Source: Linyphia triangularis
Taxonomy: Eukaryota; Arthropoda; Arachnida; Araneae; Linyphiidae
NCBI GenBank assembly: GCA_963978545.1
Contig: OZ021722.1
Location: 39,511,365 to 39,575,364 of the forward strand
Direction of reading: 5' to 3'
Length of the DNA stretch: 64,000 nucleotides
Below are positions 1 to 11,658 of the stretch, piece by piece. Each line of letters starts with the position of its first letter. Position 1 is the stretch's first letter. The notes beneath the pieces are model-generated. The model was given only the letters and a program-made list of their open reading frames with translations. It had not been told where the DNA came from and ran no database searches. The translations under genes and the position numbers were made by a program.

Positions 1-2740
1 ATACCCAAATCCTCTTCTCAGGACTATCATGCTTCGCAATGTCGTCAGCTGTATACTCGGGAAGGCCATGGATTTCTAAACCCGCCACACCTGCAAAACG
101 TTTTTGTGCCGAATAAGGCTGGGTATAGAAATAATTTCAGAATATTATTTTATATATTTGGTAGTAACACAATTTTAAAAAATTCATAAATTTTAAAATT
201 TAATGAGACATTTGTCTTGTAAATGTAAAGATTATTTTTGAGTATATACATCAGAGATGTCTACTTTTCTACGGATTTTCCATAGCTTTTATATATCTTT
301 TGCAGGGTTGGCATGGTTTAAACCGTTTTTTTTTTAAAGAATAATTTAAAATTGTATTTTTTTTATTTTTTTATTATTATTATTTATAGTAAGATTTTTT
401 AAATTATTTGACGTTGTACATAACTTCTACTTTTAGCCAAAAATTTTCCACTCCAAAAATATCTTTTTCAAAGGGAATTTTACTGCAAAAGCAACTACAG
501 CAAATGTTGAGAGAATTTTTTTCTTCTTTTGGAGCTGTACAATCAAAATTGTGTAACAGCCTGGGTTTAGAAAAAGATTCAAAACATGTTTTTTCTTGTT
601 CAAAATATTAAATCTTAAACTTGTTTTTAAATGGAATAGAAAGAAAAGAAAAAAAGCATTTAGTTTTTCTTTCTATTAATTTCTAAGAAAATAATTAATT
701 AAATGAAAGATCTACGTTCTTGGTATTACACAAGGGAAGATTTTGTAAATGAAAAATTAAATGAATATTATCGATAGAATAAGTTTAAACGTATTTTAAA
801 ATAAATCTTGTAATTAAAGACTATTGAAGTTTTTATAAGTATCAACAGTAAGTTTTAATATTAATCTAATGGATGTATTAATGTTTTATAATTATTCAAA
901 ATTATTAATTAAAATTAAATTATAAGCTGCATTTTAAATTTGTGTCTAAAATAGAGTTTTGTGTTTTAACAACTGATTTCTAAACCTTAAAAATATCATT
1001 TTGAACAACTTATCACCATTACTGATGAATCTAAGAGCAATATTTCATGTATTATGCAGTAAACAATTACTATTGTATTATATTGTATACATTGAATTTA
1101 AAAAATTGTATTTCTAAATATAATATTAAAATTTAACATGATTTGAATGTCTGCATAAGTAACAATAGTTTATTTACTTAGTTTCAACTATTTTCAGAAG
1201 GAATATTATTATTTTTTTTAAACATTAATTATTCTAACATCAAACTTTATTTATAAATATGTATATATGTAATTAGAAAAGGATTTAAAAAAAAAAACTG
1301 GTTTGAAATTTTTTTTTTTTTTTTTTACAAAATAAAACTTTTTTTTTCTTCCCAACACTGATCTTTTGTAGCTTTTACAGATTTTCCAGTCATTACAGAT
1401 TTTTATGGATGTTCTTTGAAACCTACAGAAAAGACCTATGCGAAATATATATTTTCAATCTTTGGTCAATACTTTCGCTATTGCTAAGAATTACATTGCT
1501 TTCGCTGATACAATAGTTTTGATTGTAATTTGTATTCATTCATACCAATGCAAGATTATTGACCATGGGAAAACCATAAAAAATAAAAACTTTGGAGAAT
1601 CTGTAGAAAAGTTAGCATCTGCATCATCCCATCTCCAGAGAGCTTAGTTAATATTGTTTAGATTTAAAGTTTAAAATAGATTAAATTGCAATTAATATAA
1701 TATATATACTGTTCCATTAGCTTAATACATAGCTTTAAACCACAACAGCCAGATTTAAAATTGGATTCAATTCCAACTTCTTTCAGAGTGAGATTTCCAA
1801 ATTCTAACCTTAAAGGCAAGAAGAAATATGTTTAAAATTAACTAATAAAATTCGTTTGCAGCAACATACAACATTGCACATTTTATATTTGTTTGCTTAA
1901 TAAATTATCATATTTTCCAATTGCTTTGTAAAACTTAATTTTCAGGGTTCATACTTATTTTCAGAAAAAAATTCCCTGAGTTTTCTAGAGCCGTGTTTTC
2001 CATTGCAGAGTTAATTATTTTTTGCCACATAAATATAGTCAAACCTTGATTACACAAATTCTTCCAATAACACGTAAAAAGTAATTTTTCTTTAAAAATA
2101 ACTTTCTGCAAGTCTATGGTATCAAAAAATTCTGTAACTTCAATTCCTTGAGTTAGGGTTAAACAAATGAGTTTAATCTTGAGTTGACAAATGAAAGTTT
2201 ATGAGCCAAAATGACCCTGAGGCGTATGAAACCTGATTTTTCTTTGAAAAATCACAAGTACTTCAACAAATGTACATTTTCAGACTTATGGTTCTCTTCT
2301 ATACATTTGGCAATACAGACCTTTGTGTTCTTTAGCATGGAGTAAATTTTTGAAGCACCATAATGCCAATCCAGAAGAAATAACTGAAGCCCCAATGAGA
2401 AGTGGTGTGTAAGACCTTGAGTGATTCGGATTTTCTTTTGATGACGTAAAAAAGGGTTTCACAGTCAGCTTGTTGGTAACTGGATTTTGATGAAAGGAAC
2501 AACAATACAAGATCCTAAAAACAAATATACTTTTGTTGAGATACAATAGTTTTTTTTTAACACCTACATTTTCTAAAAAAAATTATAAATTTAGATAGAT
2601 GATTGGTAACTCAATAATAAAAAATCTTTTAAAAAAAGTCTTAAAAATATATACCTATTTCTAATATTCCTGGAAGCAAGAAGTGCATTTGAGCAATGTA
2701 AACCTTTAATCACACACTTGTATGTTCTCAGAGAATTCAT
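1..2740 (-). CDS. SUOX: sulfite oxidase-like gene, 5' part (three exons, runs off left edge)
   Basis: Predicted coding exons on the minus strand are 2740-2655, 2514-2321 and 90-1. Introns are GT-AG: 140 bp (2654-2515, phase 2) and about 2.2 kb (2320-91, phase 1); both junctions keep the frame. The first ~30 residues are basic and Ser/Asn-rich with no acidic residue, like a mitochondrial presequence. A hydrophobic stretch follows (LLIGASVISSGLALW). Exon 3 reads LPEYTADDIAKHDSPEKRIWV, which fits the start of a cytochrome b5 fold. Animal sulfite oxidase, the mitochondrial intermembrane-space enzyme that oxidises sulfite to sulfate and passes electrons to cytochrome c, has this order: presequence, hydrophobic segment, b5 heme domain, molybdopterin domain. 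Only the first part is in the window; heme ligands and the Moco domain lie beyond position 1. Exon 2 could instead read through to a TAA at 2286, giving a 104-residue protein. Another b5-domain protein is the main alternative. Confidence 0.7.
91..2320 (-). other. large intron of the sulfite oxidase-like gene
   Basis: The donor is GGTCTGT at 2321-2315 and the acceptor TTTTGCAG ends at 91 on the minus strand. The intron is AT-rich with A and T homopolymers. A plus-strand stretch at 1385-1640 reads protein-like in two frames, but has stops and no good splice context. I see no gene of its own inside. Confidence 0.55.
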
Positions 2741-5569
2741 CTTTTATAATCCAGAAAGAGAATATATCATTGAGAAAACCTGAAGTATAAAAAATAATTG
2801 CCAAAAATAATTCATAAGTATTTAGTTAAGATCCTAACACCATATCAAAAACATGTATACATAGTTTGAATAATTATAACTTCAGATTTTATTTAAATAA
2901 TTAATATTTTAAGTGCAAAAGAAACTACAAAAAATATACAACTTTTCCTTCAGCTGAAGATATTTAAAATTATAATTTTTAATTGTACAAAATTATTATT
3001 GATTAATACAATGCAGATAACGGTGGCTTATTGATTCACAAACATTTTGCTGGTTGTCATGGTGCATTCTTCCTCAATTGTGGCTTTTAATTCTTCCAGT
3101 GTCATCAGTTTTCTGTGGTGTAGACTTTATCTAGGGTGGTGGTCGCAAATTTTGGGAGGAAAAGTTCCCTGATAATTCCCCCGATTGATTTCTAAAAAAT
3201 TCTCTGATTTTAAAGCAATTTTTTTTTTTCAAATTTTCTCTGTTTTTCCAGATGCGTAGAAAAACATTTATTCCAAAGAAAGCTAAACAAGTCACCAAAA
3301 GAAAATCATAAAACTAAGCTTGTTCCCAGAGGACTATGGAAGTAGGGAGAAAAAAAAAAAATTGTGATGCAATAGAAGTTTTTGTAATGGAAGAAAGGTT
3401 TTATGGTGCAAATTTATTGCTGGTTAATACACTGCTGACTGGGTTATAGATTCACAAACATTCCATTTGGTGTTGTGATGCAATCCAATTGCAACAGTAA
3501 AATGTTGGAGCTGTATATGTTTACTCGTGTACTGCCCATTGTCAAAGGATTTTGACTGTCATAGTTTTGTTACATTTATTAAATCAAAAGTAGATAAAAA
3601 ACAACAACTTAGAAGCGTATTTAGAAAACTTGGTAACACAGCTGATCAAGTTTCAGAGAGTCTAACCACAGTGTTCCTTAATTTACCAATATTTACTGCT
3701 TCGTATTATTTCTTGAAAAATATTTTTTGTAAGCATTTGTTATGAAAATATTAAGCATGGAAAGTAAGGAAGGATAAAATGATTTTTTTTTTTAAATATC
3801 TCTTTCAAATAACAATTTATAGTTATTTTAAGGCAGTGCTTTTAATGACAGCAAAAAATGAAACTGAATTATATAACATTAATGTCATGCTTAAAAGTGC
3901 ACGAAAACTTAAACATAAAAGTCAAACCTTTACTGTAGTTTATGTTTAAATTTCAAAGCAATGAAAAGAAGTAAAGGTACTTAAATGCTTTATCAAAACC
4001 TAACATCTTGCACAATTCACCATGTCCAATTTGTTTGTTTACAAACTTTAGTTTGTATATTGCCAAATGGAAAAAAAAATATATATATATACAGAGGAAG
4101 AGTATAGGCTTTTCAAAGAATGATGTCAGAGTTCAATACCGACGTCACTAAATAACCACTGTCTTTTAGCATTGTTTGAGAATTTTTCCGCTGCGTGTAC
4201 TTCTCTGTCTCACAGCGCAAATAATATTGGATTTAAAAGTATAACATTTTGCATACTCGTACAGAAATGTTTGGGAAATCTGCTGATAAGTAAAAATTTA
4301 GAGAAAATTGGATTTTGAGTTATTATATGTCAAAGCCAAGGTACTTTTTTTTTCATGAGTCGTCCTCTCCAGGGAAAATTAACATAGTGTAGAAATCTAA
4401 TTTTTTGCAAGTACACACAGTGGCATATGTCATAAATGAAAATTTTTGAAACATACATTGAAGTTTTGAAACAGCTCTAGAGTACTGTCTGAAACGTTGC
4501 TTCTACAAGTTTGTTTTGAAACTAGATGAAGAGCCGTAATTTCAATCTTGCCAAGTTTTTAGTTTACTCGATAAAATGTAAAAAACAGCACCGCTATCAT
4601 CACGCCTAATATCCACCAAAGCTTCTATAACTATTTTAAGCCCTTGGTATACATCATTGATACCTAAAATAACCGTCTAAAGGGCCGCATAAAAACTTGA
4701 TGTATAACTAAACACTTTGTCCACAATCAGTAAATAAATTACAAATTTGCCGTTCTTCATGCTTCGTTTAAACTGAAAGGTTTGTGAGATTCTACACTTA
4801 TTTTACAGAATATTCAGTGCATCTACTATGGCACAAAACATTTCTACGAATCTGCTTACAATATTGTGTTTGTCGGTCCACCTCATCGTCTCACAAAGAG
4901 CTAGTAAGTGAAATACATATTTGATACGGCAGTCCTCTTTAGCTCATTATTTCTTATGTAAGATTGTCTATAAAAATTAATAATATTTTTAACTGTTCAT
5001 ATATAGTTTTTTTGTATCGTGGATACTTCTGGCTAATGGCCAAAAATTAAACTGAGAGTATGTGGTGCTCAATGTACTAAGTCTTCCTTAGAGTACTGCT
5101 TACTTATGGGAGTGCGCGCACTTTTAAGGTGGCTGCTCATTACTGCAGCACCATCATAGACTTGGCCAACCATCATCTTAAGATTTAATCCACTATAAAC
5201 CAATCATGCCATTATGCTAGCTGTTAATAACGATGATGATAATTCTTTTATATGAAGAAACTTAACAAAGCCCTCACAAACAATTGATTTTTCACAAGAG
5301 CTGTCAAAATGTTCATAAGTTATCTATAGAACCCATGTGAACTGGGTTGTACCGGTCCTGTCCTTCTATAAATTTTAAACAGGAAAATATATTAGGCTGG
5401 TGAAGTGGCGTACTGATATGCAGGAGCTACGTTCAGCCCCCAAATTTAAAGATTTAGAAAATATGAATTGTAAATCTATTTTCAAATAATAATTTTTTTC
5501 ATAAATATAACTTATATATTAAAAATATATATAAGGCAATTTAGTGTCCTCACACCCCCTTCTTAGTAT
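2741..5569. other. intergenic AT-rich DNA with transposase scraps
   Basis: Upstream of the sulfite oxidase-like start codon. Apart from two related remnants near 3.0-3.5 kb (listed separately) it holds homopolymer tracts and one open frame (3527-3745, plus) with no recognisable domain. No promoter can be placed with confidence. Confidence 0.4.
3005..3135 (-). pseudogene. C-terminal scrap of a Tc1/mariner-superfamily transposase
   Basis: One minus-strand frame reads KLMTLEELKATIEEEC and ends at a stop after MFVNQ. A Leu-rich 'T-L-E-E-L-K-x-x-I' run just before the C-terminus is usual in Tc-type transposases, after the DDE core. No catalytic core is present. A diverged second copy of its last ~50 bases lies near 3425-3485. 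Low confidence because the match is short. Confidence 0.35.
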
Positions 5570-5571
5570 TA

Positions 5572-5720
5572 TAGTAGCCACTCGATATATCGCGCTTGTC
5601 GGAAAACAAGTAAAATGCGCGATATATCGAGTGAAAATGTAAAAACGGGAAATCAGGAAAAAATGGGAGACATAACAAAAGCGCGATATATTGAGGTGCT
5701 ATATAGCGAAGGGGTTACTG
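5572..5720. mobile_element. small TA-flanked MITE with palindromic GCGCGATATATCGAG motif
   Basis: The right end reads inward as CAGTAACCCCTTCGC next to TA at 5721-5722; the left end is the related TAGTAGCCACTCG next to TA at 5570-5571. Inside, CACTCGATATATCGCGC (5579-5595) is followed by its exact inverse at 5617-5633, and a third GCGCGATATAT copy lies near 5681. TA duplication and CAGT-type ends fit a pogo/Tigger-like Tc1/mariner non-autonomous element. No ORF. Confidence 0.6.
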
Positions 5721-5944
5721 TACTTATGGGCTGACACTTGCATGCAGTCTGGTAAAAATTAGCATCTAGAGAAGCTCTGAACTTTCTTATCTAATAAGAT
5801 TTACTAAAAAGAAAAATAAATAGGAGTAAAACAACAACGCCACTTTAACGAGCTTGGAATTATTTTGGTATTTTATAAACAATATTTCCAAATTAGTGAG
5901 ATTACTGACGGGGTTAAAATACGGGACTTCATCGCCACAAGGCG

Positions 5945-5978
5945 CAAGTGGGCTTGTCTATGATGACACGCCCACTTG
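5945..5978. repeat. 34-bp hairpin
   Basis: CAAGTGGGC at 5945-5953 and GCCCACTTG at 5970-5978 are exact inverses, with further TGTC/GACA pairing inside. Function unknown. Confidence 0.55.
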
Positions 5979-6163
5979 TAGCTTAATAATGTTTTGTTCC
6001 TGCTATCGAATTTTTATCTTCTACTTCAGTTTTTGTTTCATAATAAGCTGTGAAGTCATTGCGGGAATTGAGTAAAGTTTAATTAGGCGGGATGGCGTGT
6101 TTGAAGCTAACCTCTTCATAGTTTCGGTTTTCTACAAAACATGATTTGTACCATGCGATGGAG

Positions 6164-6345
6164 CAGTGGCGGATCTAGAATTTTCCTGAAGAGGGGTGGG
6201 GGGCAACACCTGTGCCTTAGCCAGGATGAAATCGAATATTTAAAAAAAGTTAAAAAAAAAAAAAAAAAATCTATGTAGTGTTTTAGAAATATACTTCAAG
6301 ATAATCTGTATCCATTGATTGACCCCCCCCCCCACTTTTTCGTCA
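6164..6345 (+). mobile_element. hAT-type element end (fragment)
   Basis: Begins CAGTGGCGGATC, the same type of end as the hAT element at 43479 (CAGTGGCGGCTGG), followed by a G-rich run. No matching right end or 8-bp duplication was found, so it is treated as a fragment. Confidence 0.4.
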
Positions 6346-6689
6346 CATTTCTGACCGCTATCTTAGCGTAAGGTGAAATGCCCAGGTTATACCAAAATTA
6401 CTTTTCAGTTTAAAAAAACCCTCCCCCCTCTCACTCCTCAAAAAACACCCTTCTATGCTAGATATTTTTATGAACTCCTTTGTTTCGTTATACTCATGAC
6501 AAATAAAACGTTTTCGCAAATTTTCATGAACGGACCAATTTTTTATTTTTAAATGTCGTATTTTACCTTTCCTTGGATTTTACATGTGTTTTCGTTTATA
6601 AAAAAGAACTGTAACTTTTTTAGATTAGTTATATCGTTTTGCTTTTTTTCATTCGATTCAGCATAAAAAAAAGTACTCTAAAAAAATGT

Positions 6690-6840
6690 GTCACATGCCT
6701 AGATTGCTCCAAAATTAATTTTTCAACCACAAAAAGCCACAAATGGTTTTAACAATTTTGACTAAAATCGCTATAAAAATGCCTTTAAAGGTGTTCTAAT
6801 CATTCCCACCTCCGTAGAAATAAGATAATGCGAAAGCTTA
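6690..6840 (-). repeat. dispersed repeat family, partial copy A
   Basis: Shares CCTTTAAAGGTGTTCTA and flanking sequence with the longer copies at 60890-61220 (minus), 53228-53850 and 30660-30905 (plus). No coding potential. Confidence 0.5.
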
Positions 6841-7205
6841 TCAACGACTGTTTCTGCTCTGTTGCACTTAAAAGAAAGGATAATGCAGTGTTTATTGAAA
6901 AATATATCACAATTTTCACAGTTTCAGAGGCGTTTTTTTTAGAATAATCGCCAAACTGGGCATTTTTTATAAATAATGAAAACAAAATAGGTAAATTATA
7001 TCAATCCGTGACAAATTAAAAAAACATCGCATACTGAAATATTTTGTTCCAATTCTTCCATTATAACTGGAAGAGAAAGATTGTAGGAGGATCATTGTAT
7101 TTAAAAAATTTTAAGAACTTTATTTTGAGTTGCAATATCATTTTACTTCTTTCACGAAACTTTTGAACAAGAATCAGAAGTTTCATAAAAAATATGTTTT
7201 ATGTA

Positions 7206-7245
<40 letters not shown>

Positions 7246-8188
7246 GCCGTAAGCGTTATAATTACTTATAAAGTGCAATATTTCTTGCATTACTTCTGCA
7301 ATAACAAAACAAAACAAACAAAAAAAGAATTTGAAAGCATGTCCAGGTGAATATTTGTACAAAACTTTTCAAATTATTGTAAAAAATATACACATTTATT
7401 TTGTTAATTCATTCGTTTAATTTCGTACAGGGTTTGAAAGCGATATTTTTTTTAAATAATTAATTCTGTTACTGTAGTGCTACTTTACACAGATAATACT
7501 TCATACAAAATTGTTTATAAGTCTATTTTATGTAAAAAAATTAAAAAAAATTGGCATACCGAAATTCAAATATGACGCTTATTTACAAGCCGAAGCAGAA
7601 ATTAGAGCTGGACGAGTTCTTATGCTCAGTTCATAAATAACCTTCCTCTTCCTTTCTTTCAAAAGTTTTAAGTTTAGCCTATTACCATGTCCAGTTGAAT
7701 GGGGGTGGCCATTTCCGGGGGTAACCCAAATAGTCAACCTCTCATTGTTTTTTTCCCCCCTGGTCGGCGTTGGACATTACGCATGTGAGTCAAAATCTCT
7801 TCCTCCCACTCGACAGAAAAGATCAGGGGACCAAGATATCTTCAAGGTCAAGAGGGTGGAGGTTTGAATACTTGTACAGTCTTCCAACATCCGTTTGAAT
7901 GGGAAGAGAGATGGCTGTAAATAGAACCTTGGTACAAAAATAAGCTTTTTTGTTACTTTTTTCGGAAATTAGATGAAGGTTAAAATATAATTGTTGCGTG
8001 AACTTATTGAATAAAACTTGGAAGAAAAAAAAATATTTTTATTATTATTATTATTTATTTCTGTAAATTGTAAAAAAAGACTCTACCTGAAGGGGGGGCG
8101 GGGGGGGAGGGGACCGCCATCGTCTCACAATTGATATCGACTAAAATGGAGTAATCTGGAAGTTCAGTTTAAATACTTTCATTAAAAA
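6841..8188. other. non-coding AT-rich stretch
   Basis: Contains a TA microsatellite at about 7206-7242, an ATT repeat near 8040 and a G run near 8091-8108. I see no gene. Confidence 0.5.
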
Positions 8189-9735
8189 CTAGCTAAATAC
8201 CCCTGCTCCGCCACGAAATTTTACCATGTGCAATATTTTAGTCAGCTGTGAGGCCCCGTGTTGCGGAAATCTGTCATTGGTGTATAGGCCCCAATTTTTT
8301 GGATCTTCGCTAGCAGGAAGGTTAATCGCAAAGCAAAATCGAGCTCGCTTCGCTCGCTGAAAAAATCATTAACACATAAGCACAGGATTACATAACTCGT
8401 TGAAAGGTTCATTGCTATGCAAACATGAGCTCGTTTTGCTCAATGAAAGGTTCATTGCTGAATAAGCATAAGGTCGTTTCACACACTAAAAACTAATTGC
8501 TACGTAAAGCCTTGATATTAGAAGCCTCTCTCTTGTCGAGAAACGATAAAACAATTCCCCGTTAGTAACTATAATAGAACACCCCTTTAAGAGTATTTTA
8601 ACACGTGATGTTTGTAAAAAGCAAAATTAGAAGGTCAAAACTACTTATGTTGAAACTTTCAGAGCTCAAGGCCTATTAAAAGTCGCTTTTTGTGAAAATA
8701 TTTATTAAAAATTCATTGAAAAACAAATTAAAATTTTAAAGTTCTTTTTGTCAAAAGTCCAATTAGAAGGCAAAACTATTTGTGTTGAAAATTTCAGAAA
8801 TGTAGCTCAGTTAGAAATCGTTTTGTAAAATATTTGTTAATTAATTAATTAAAAAACAAATAAAACTTCAAAATTTTGTTTTTCAAAACTTCAATTTGAA
8901 GGCCAAAACTATTTATGTTGAACATTTTAGAGCTGTAGCCTTATTAGAAATCATTTTGTAAAATATTTCTTAATTAATTAAAAAAATTAATTAAAAAAGA
9001 ACTAAATCAAAATTTAATATTCTGTTTTTCAAAAGTCCAATTAAAAGGCCACTTATGTTGGAAATTTCAGAGCTGTAGCCCTATTAGAAATTGTTTTGTA
9101 ACTTATTTATTACTTATTTAAAAAAATTAATTTAAAAGGAACCAAATAAAAATTAAAAATTCTGTTTCTCAAAAGTCCAATTAAAAGCTTAAAATTACTT
9201 TTGTTGAAATTTTCAGAGCTTTAGCTCTATTAGATATCGTTTTGTAATTAAAAAAATAATTTTTAATAATTTTTTTAATTAACAAAACTAATTAAAAAAG
9301 AACTAAATAAAAATTTAAAATTCTGTTTTTCAAAAGTCCAATTAGAAGGCCAAAACTACTTATGTTGAAAATATCAGAACTGTAGCCCTATTGAAAGTCG
9401 TTTTGTAAATTTTTTTTTAATTAATTAAGAAAATTAATTAAAAATTAACTAATTGAAATTTTAACATTCTTTTTGTTTTTTAAAGTTCAATTAGAAGGCT
9501 AAAACTACTTATGTTGAAAATTTCAAAGGTGTATCTCTATTTGAAGTCACTTTGTAAAAAAAAATTAATTAAAAAAGAACTAATTAAAATTTTAATATTC
9601 TGTTTGACATACTAAAATTAGAAAGCCAACACTTCTTATGTAGAAAATTTCAGAGCTCTACTCCAATTTTAAGTAGGTTTCTATAGATCCACAGAGCCAC
9701 AAACAGACACACAGCTTGTTTTATTATTATAGATT
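8189..9735 (+). mobile_element. repeat element with an internal eight-unit tandem array
   Basis: Starts AACTAGCTAAATACCCCTG and ends near TTTTATTATTATAGATTAG. The inside (about 8620-9675) is eight diverged copies of a 125-160 bp unit. Each starts like GTCCAATTAGAAGGCC, runs through TTATGTTGAAAATTTCAGAG and ends in AT-rich TTAATTAA spacers. Starts lie near 8620, 8755, 8881, 9032, 9173, 9335, 9484 and 9608. No ORF, so non-autonomous. Ends are proposed by eye; I found no target duplication, so the class is open. Confidence 0.5.
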
Positions 9736-9828
9736 AGGTCAAAACGCATTGTAACTTTGAAACAAAAGAATCATTTCTTTTTTATACTTTGATTTACTAA
9801 TAATAAAAATTATTATTTTTGTAACTAT

Positions 9829-9893
9829 TTAAAAAAAAAAAAAAAAAAAAAGGGGGAAAAGGAAAAAAAAAAGAAGAAAAAAAAAAAAAAAGA
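9829..9893 (+). repeat. purine tract (A/G)
   Basis: About 65 bases of A runs broken only by G clusters (AGGGGGAAAAGG, AAGAAG). A very similar tract lies at 48189-48251. Confidence 0.8.
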
Positions 9894-10124
9894 ATCAAAT
9901 ATCAATAGTAATTTTATTAAGATATAAAAAAAAAATATTTTCCCCAATTTTCAGAAATGCTATGTATTGTTAAATCAATAAAAATTACAGTTCCATATTG
10001 TGATATACCCGGCCCCCGCATAAGTCATACGGATCGCCTCTAAAAGTTAGTGGCAAACGCTGTTATAAAGGGTCATAATTAAAAACAATTTATATTACAC
10101 GTCGTTACATCAAATTATAAGGAT

Positions 10125-10205
10125 TGATACATAGATGGATATGCTGGGTGTAAAATGGACATTTTCACCCGGAAGTGATTGCAATTCCGATCTGAAGTCC
10201 GCTTA
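10125..10205 (+). repeat. flanking direct repeat, left copy
   Basis: ATGCTGGGTGTAAAATGG and the following ~50 bases align, same strand, with ATGCTGAATATAAAGTGG at about 14045-14062 and what follows. The two copies bracket the foldback element. Confidence 0.5.
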
Positions 10206-10359
10206 TAAAGTACTTATACTAGTCCGGGGAATAGAGACTGAAAAAGGGGACTTACCTTGCAAAAGGTTATGTAGTTCTGATTTTTTAATATGTAATAAAG
10301 GTTGATCTCGTGGTTTATAAACCAAGTTTTCGACCTCCTAACCCTTGTGCGTTCTCCGT

Positions 10360-11090
10360 GGTGCACCAAACTCTGAGCCGTTTTTCAGTTTATACGTCAT
10401 AACTTTTTGTCAATGCATCTTAAAAACAAACATTTTATTCAAAAGTTGTAGAAAATTAAATTTGCTACAACTTTTGTATACAAAGTTTTTTTGTAGACTT
10501 AATATGTAAATAGTTATGTCCCATCAAAGTCAAAACTTTTTCGTAAAAATGCTACTTTTTTAAGATTTGTGTCAAGTTTTTTTATTATATCTCCATAATG
10601 GTACGTCTTAGAGAAAAAGTTTGTGAATAAAAGTTATAGAACAATAAATTTCCTACAAGTTTTATACATTAACTTATTTTCTACGACTAATAACAAAGGA
10701 GTTTCTCTTCTTTGTGTATTTTCAGTGGTGCACCAAAAAAAATAGGTTTTTCAGTTTATAGATCATAACTCTTTCGCAATGCATTTTAAAAACAAACATT
10801 CAATCTAAAAGTTGCAGAATATTAAATTTTCTACAACTTTTGTGCACAATTTACTTTAATAAAGCTATTATGTAAAGAGTTACGTAGCATCAAAGTAAAA
10901 ACTTTTTCGTAAACATGCTGCTTTCTTTAGTTTTTTGCCGAGTTTTTCAATTATATTTTCATGACAATAAGTCGTAGGGAAAAATATATTATACAAAAGT
11001 TGTAGATCTATAAATTTGCTATAAGTTTTATAAAAAAAGTTACTATCTTGGACTAATAACCAAAGAACTACTCTTCTTTGAAGGTTTACG
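10360..11090 (+). repeat. left-arm 367-bp tandem units (x2)
   Basis: The GGTGCACC boundary repeats at 10360 and 10727, exactly 367 bases apart. Shared landmarks in each unit are TTTTTCAGTTTATA, CAAAAGTTG, ACTTTTTCGTAAA and a terminal ACTAATAACAAAG-type segment. Confidence 0.8.
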
Positions 11091-11658
11091 AGATGATAAC
11101 CTATAATATTTTATGTATAGGTAGGAGTATAAAAATAGCTTCTGACTACATAGTCTGACAATTTTAATGAAAAAAATCAAACAGTATATGTATAATTCTA
11201 ATTATAATGTAAAATTTAAAAGTGGAAATATATTAAATAATGCATATATATTAAATAATGCATATATCTATAGATAACAATAGTAATATAAAATTTACCA
11301 TTTTGCCTTGATACACCAAAAACTTCTGCATTCGGAAATGAAAATGAGAAATAGACTGCACTCAAGTGGCTAATTCTAAACCACGTGGGGTACAGATCTT
11401 TTGAGATAGAATAAAAAAATCTCAAGTCGGGTGGCATAAGTGTCATGTAAAGGAATTCTTTTAAGGGCTCAGTTTCCGCGAAAACACCATATACTGTTGA
11501 TTGAGATTTGCCACTGCCGAATTCAGGGAAGAAGATTAGAAGAACCGAAAAAAAGTTTGTAGAGTTTTCTTTCTCACACCTCCTCACCAATAACTATCCC
11601 GACAGAATATCAACAACTCAGTGTATTTACTTAGTATTGGAATACATGTGTTGTAACG

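Noticed and set aside
2286..2546. Stand-alone 86-residue minus-strand protein
   Set aside because: Its start is intronic; splice sites at 2514 and 2321 place the middle of it as exon 2 of the sulfite oxidase-like gene.
3527..3745. Host gene of 72 codons
   Set aside because: Reads somewhat protein-like but has no motif, splice support or promoter.
8620..9675. Regularly spaced repeats suggesting a CRISPR array
   Set aside because: Units are 125-160 bp, diverged and AT-rich in a eukaryotic setting; there are no short identical repeats with unique spacers.
11216..11590. 124-codon minus-strand frame inside the foldback element
   Set aside because: No motif, overlaps the inverted arm at its end, and lies opposite the upstream region of the better-supported plus-strand gene.
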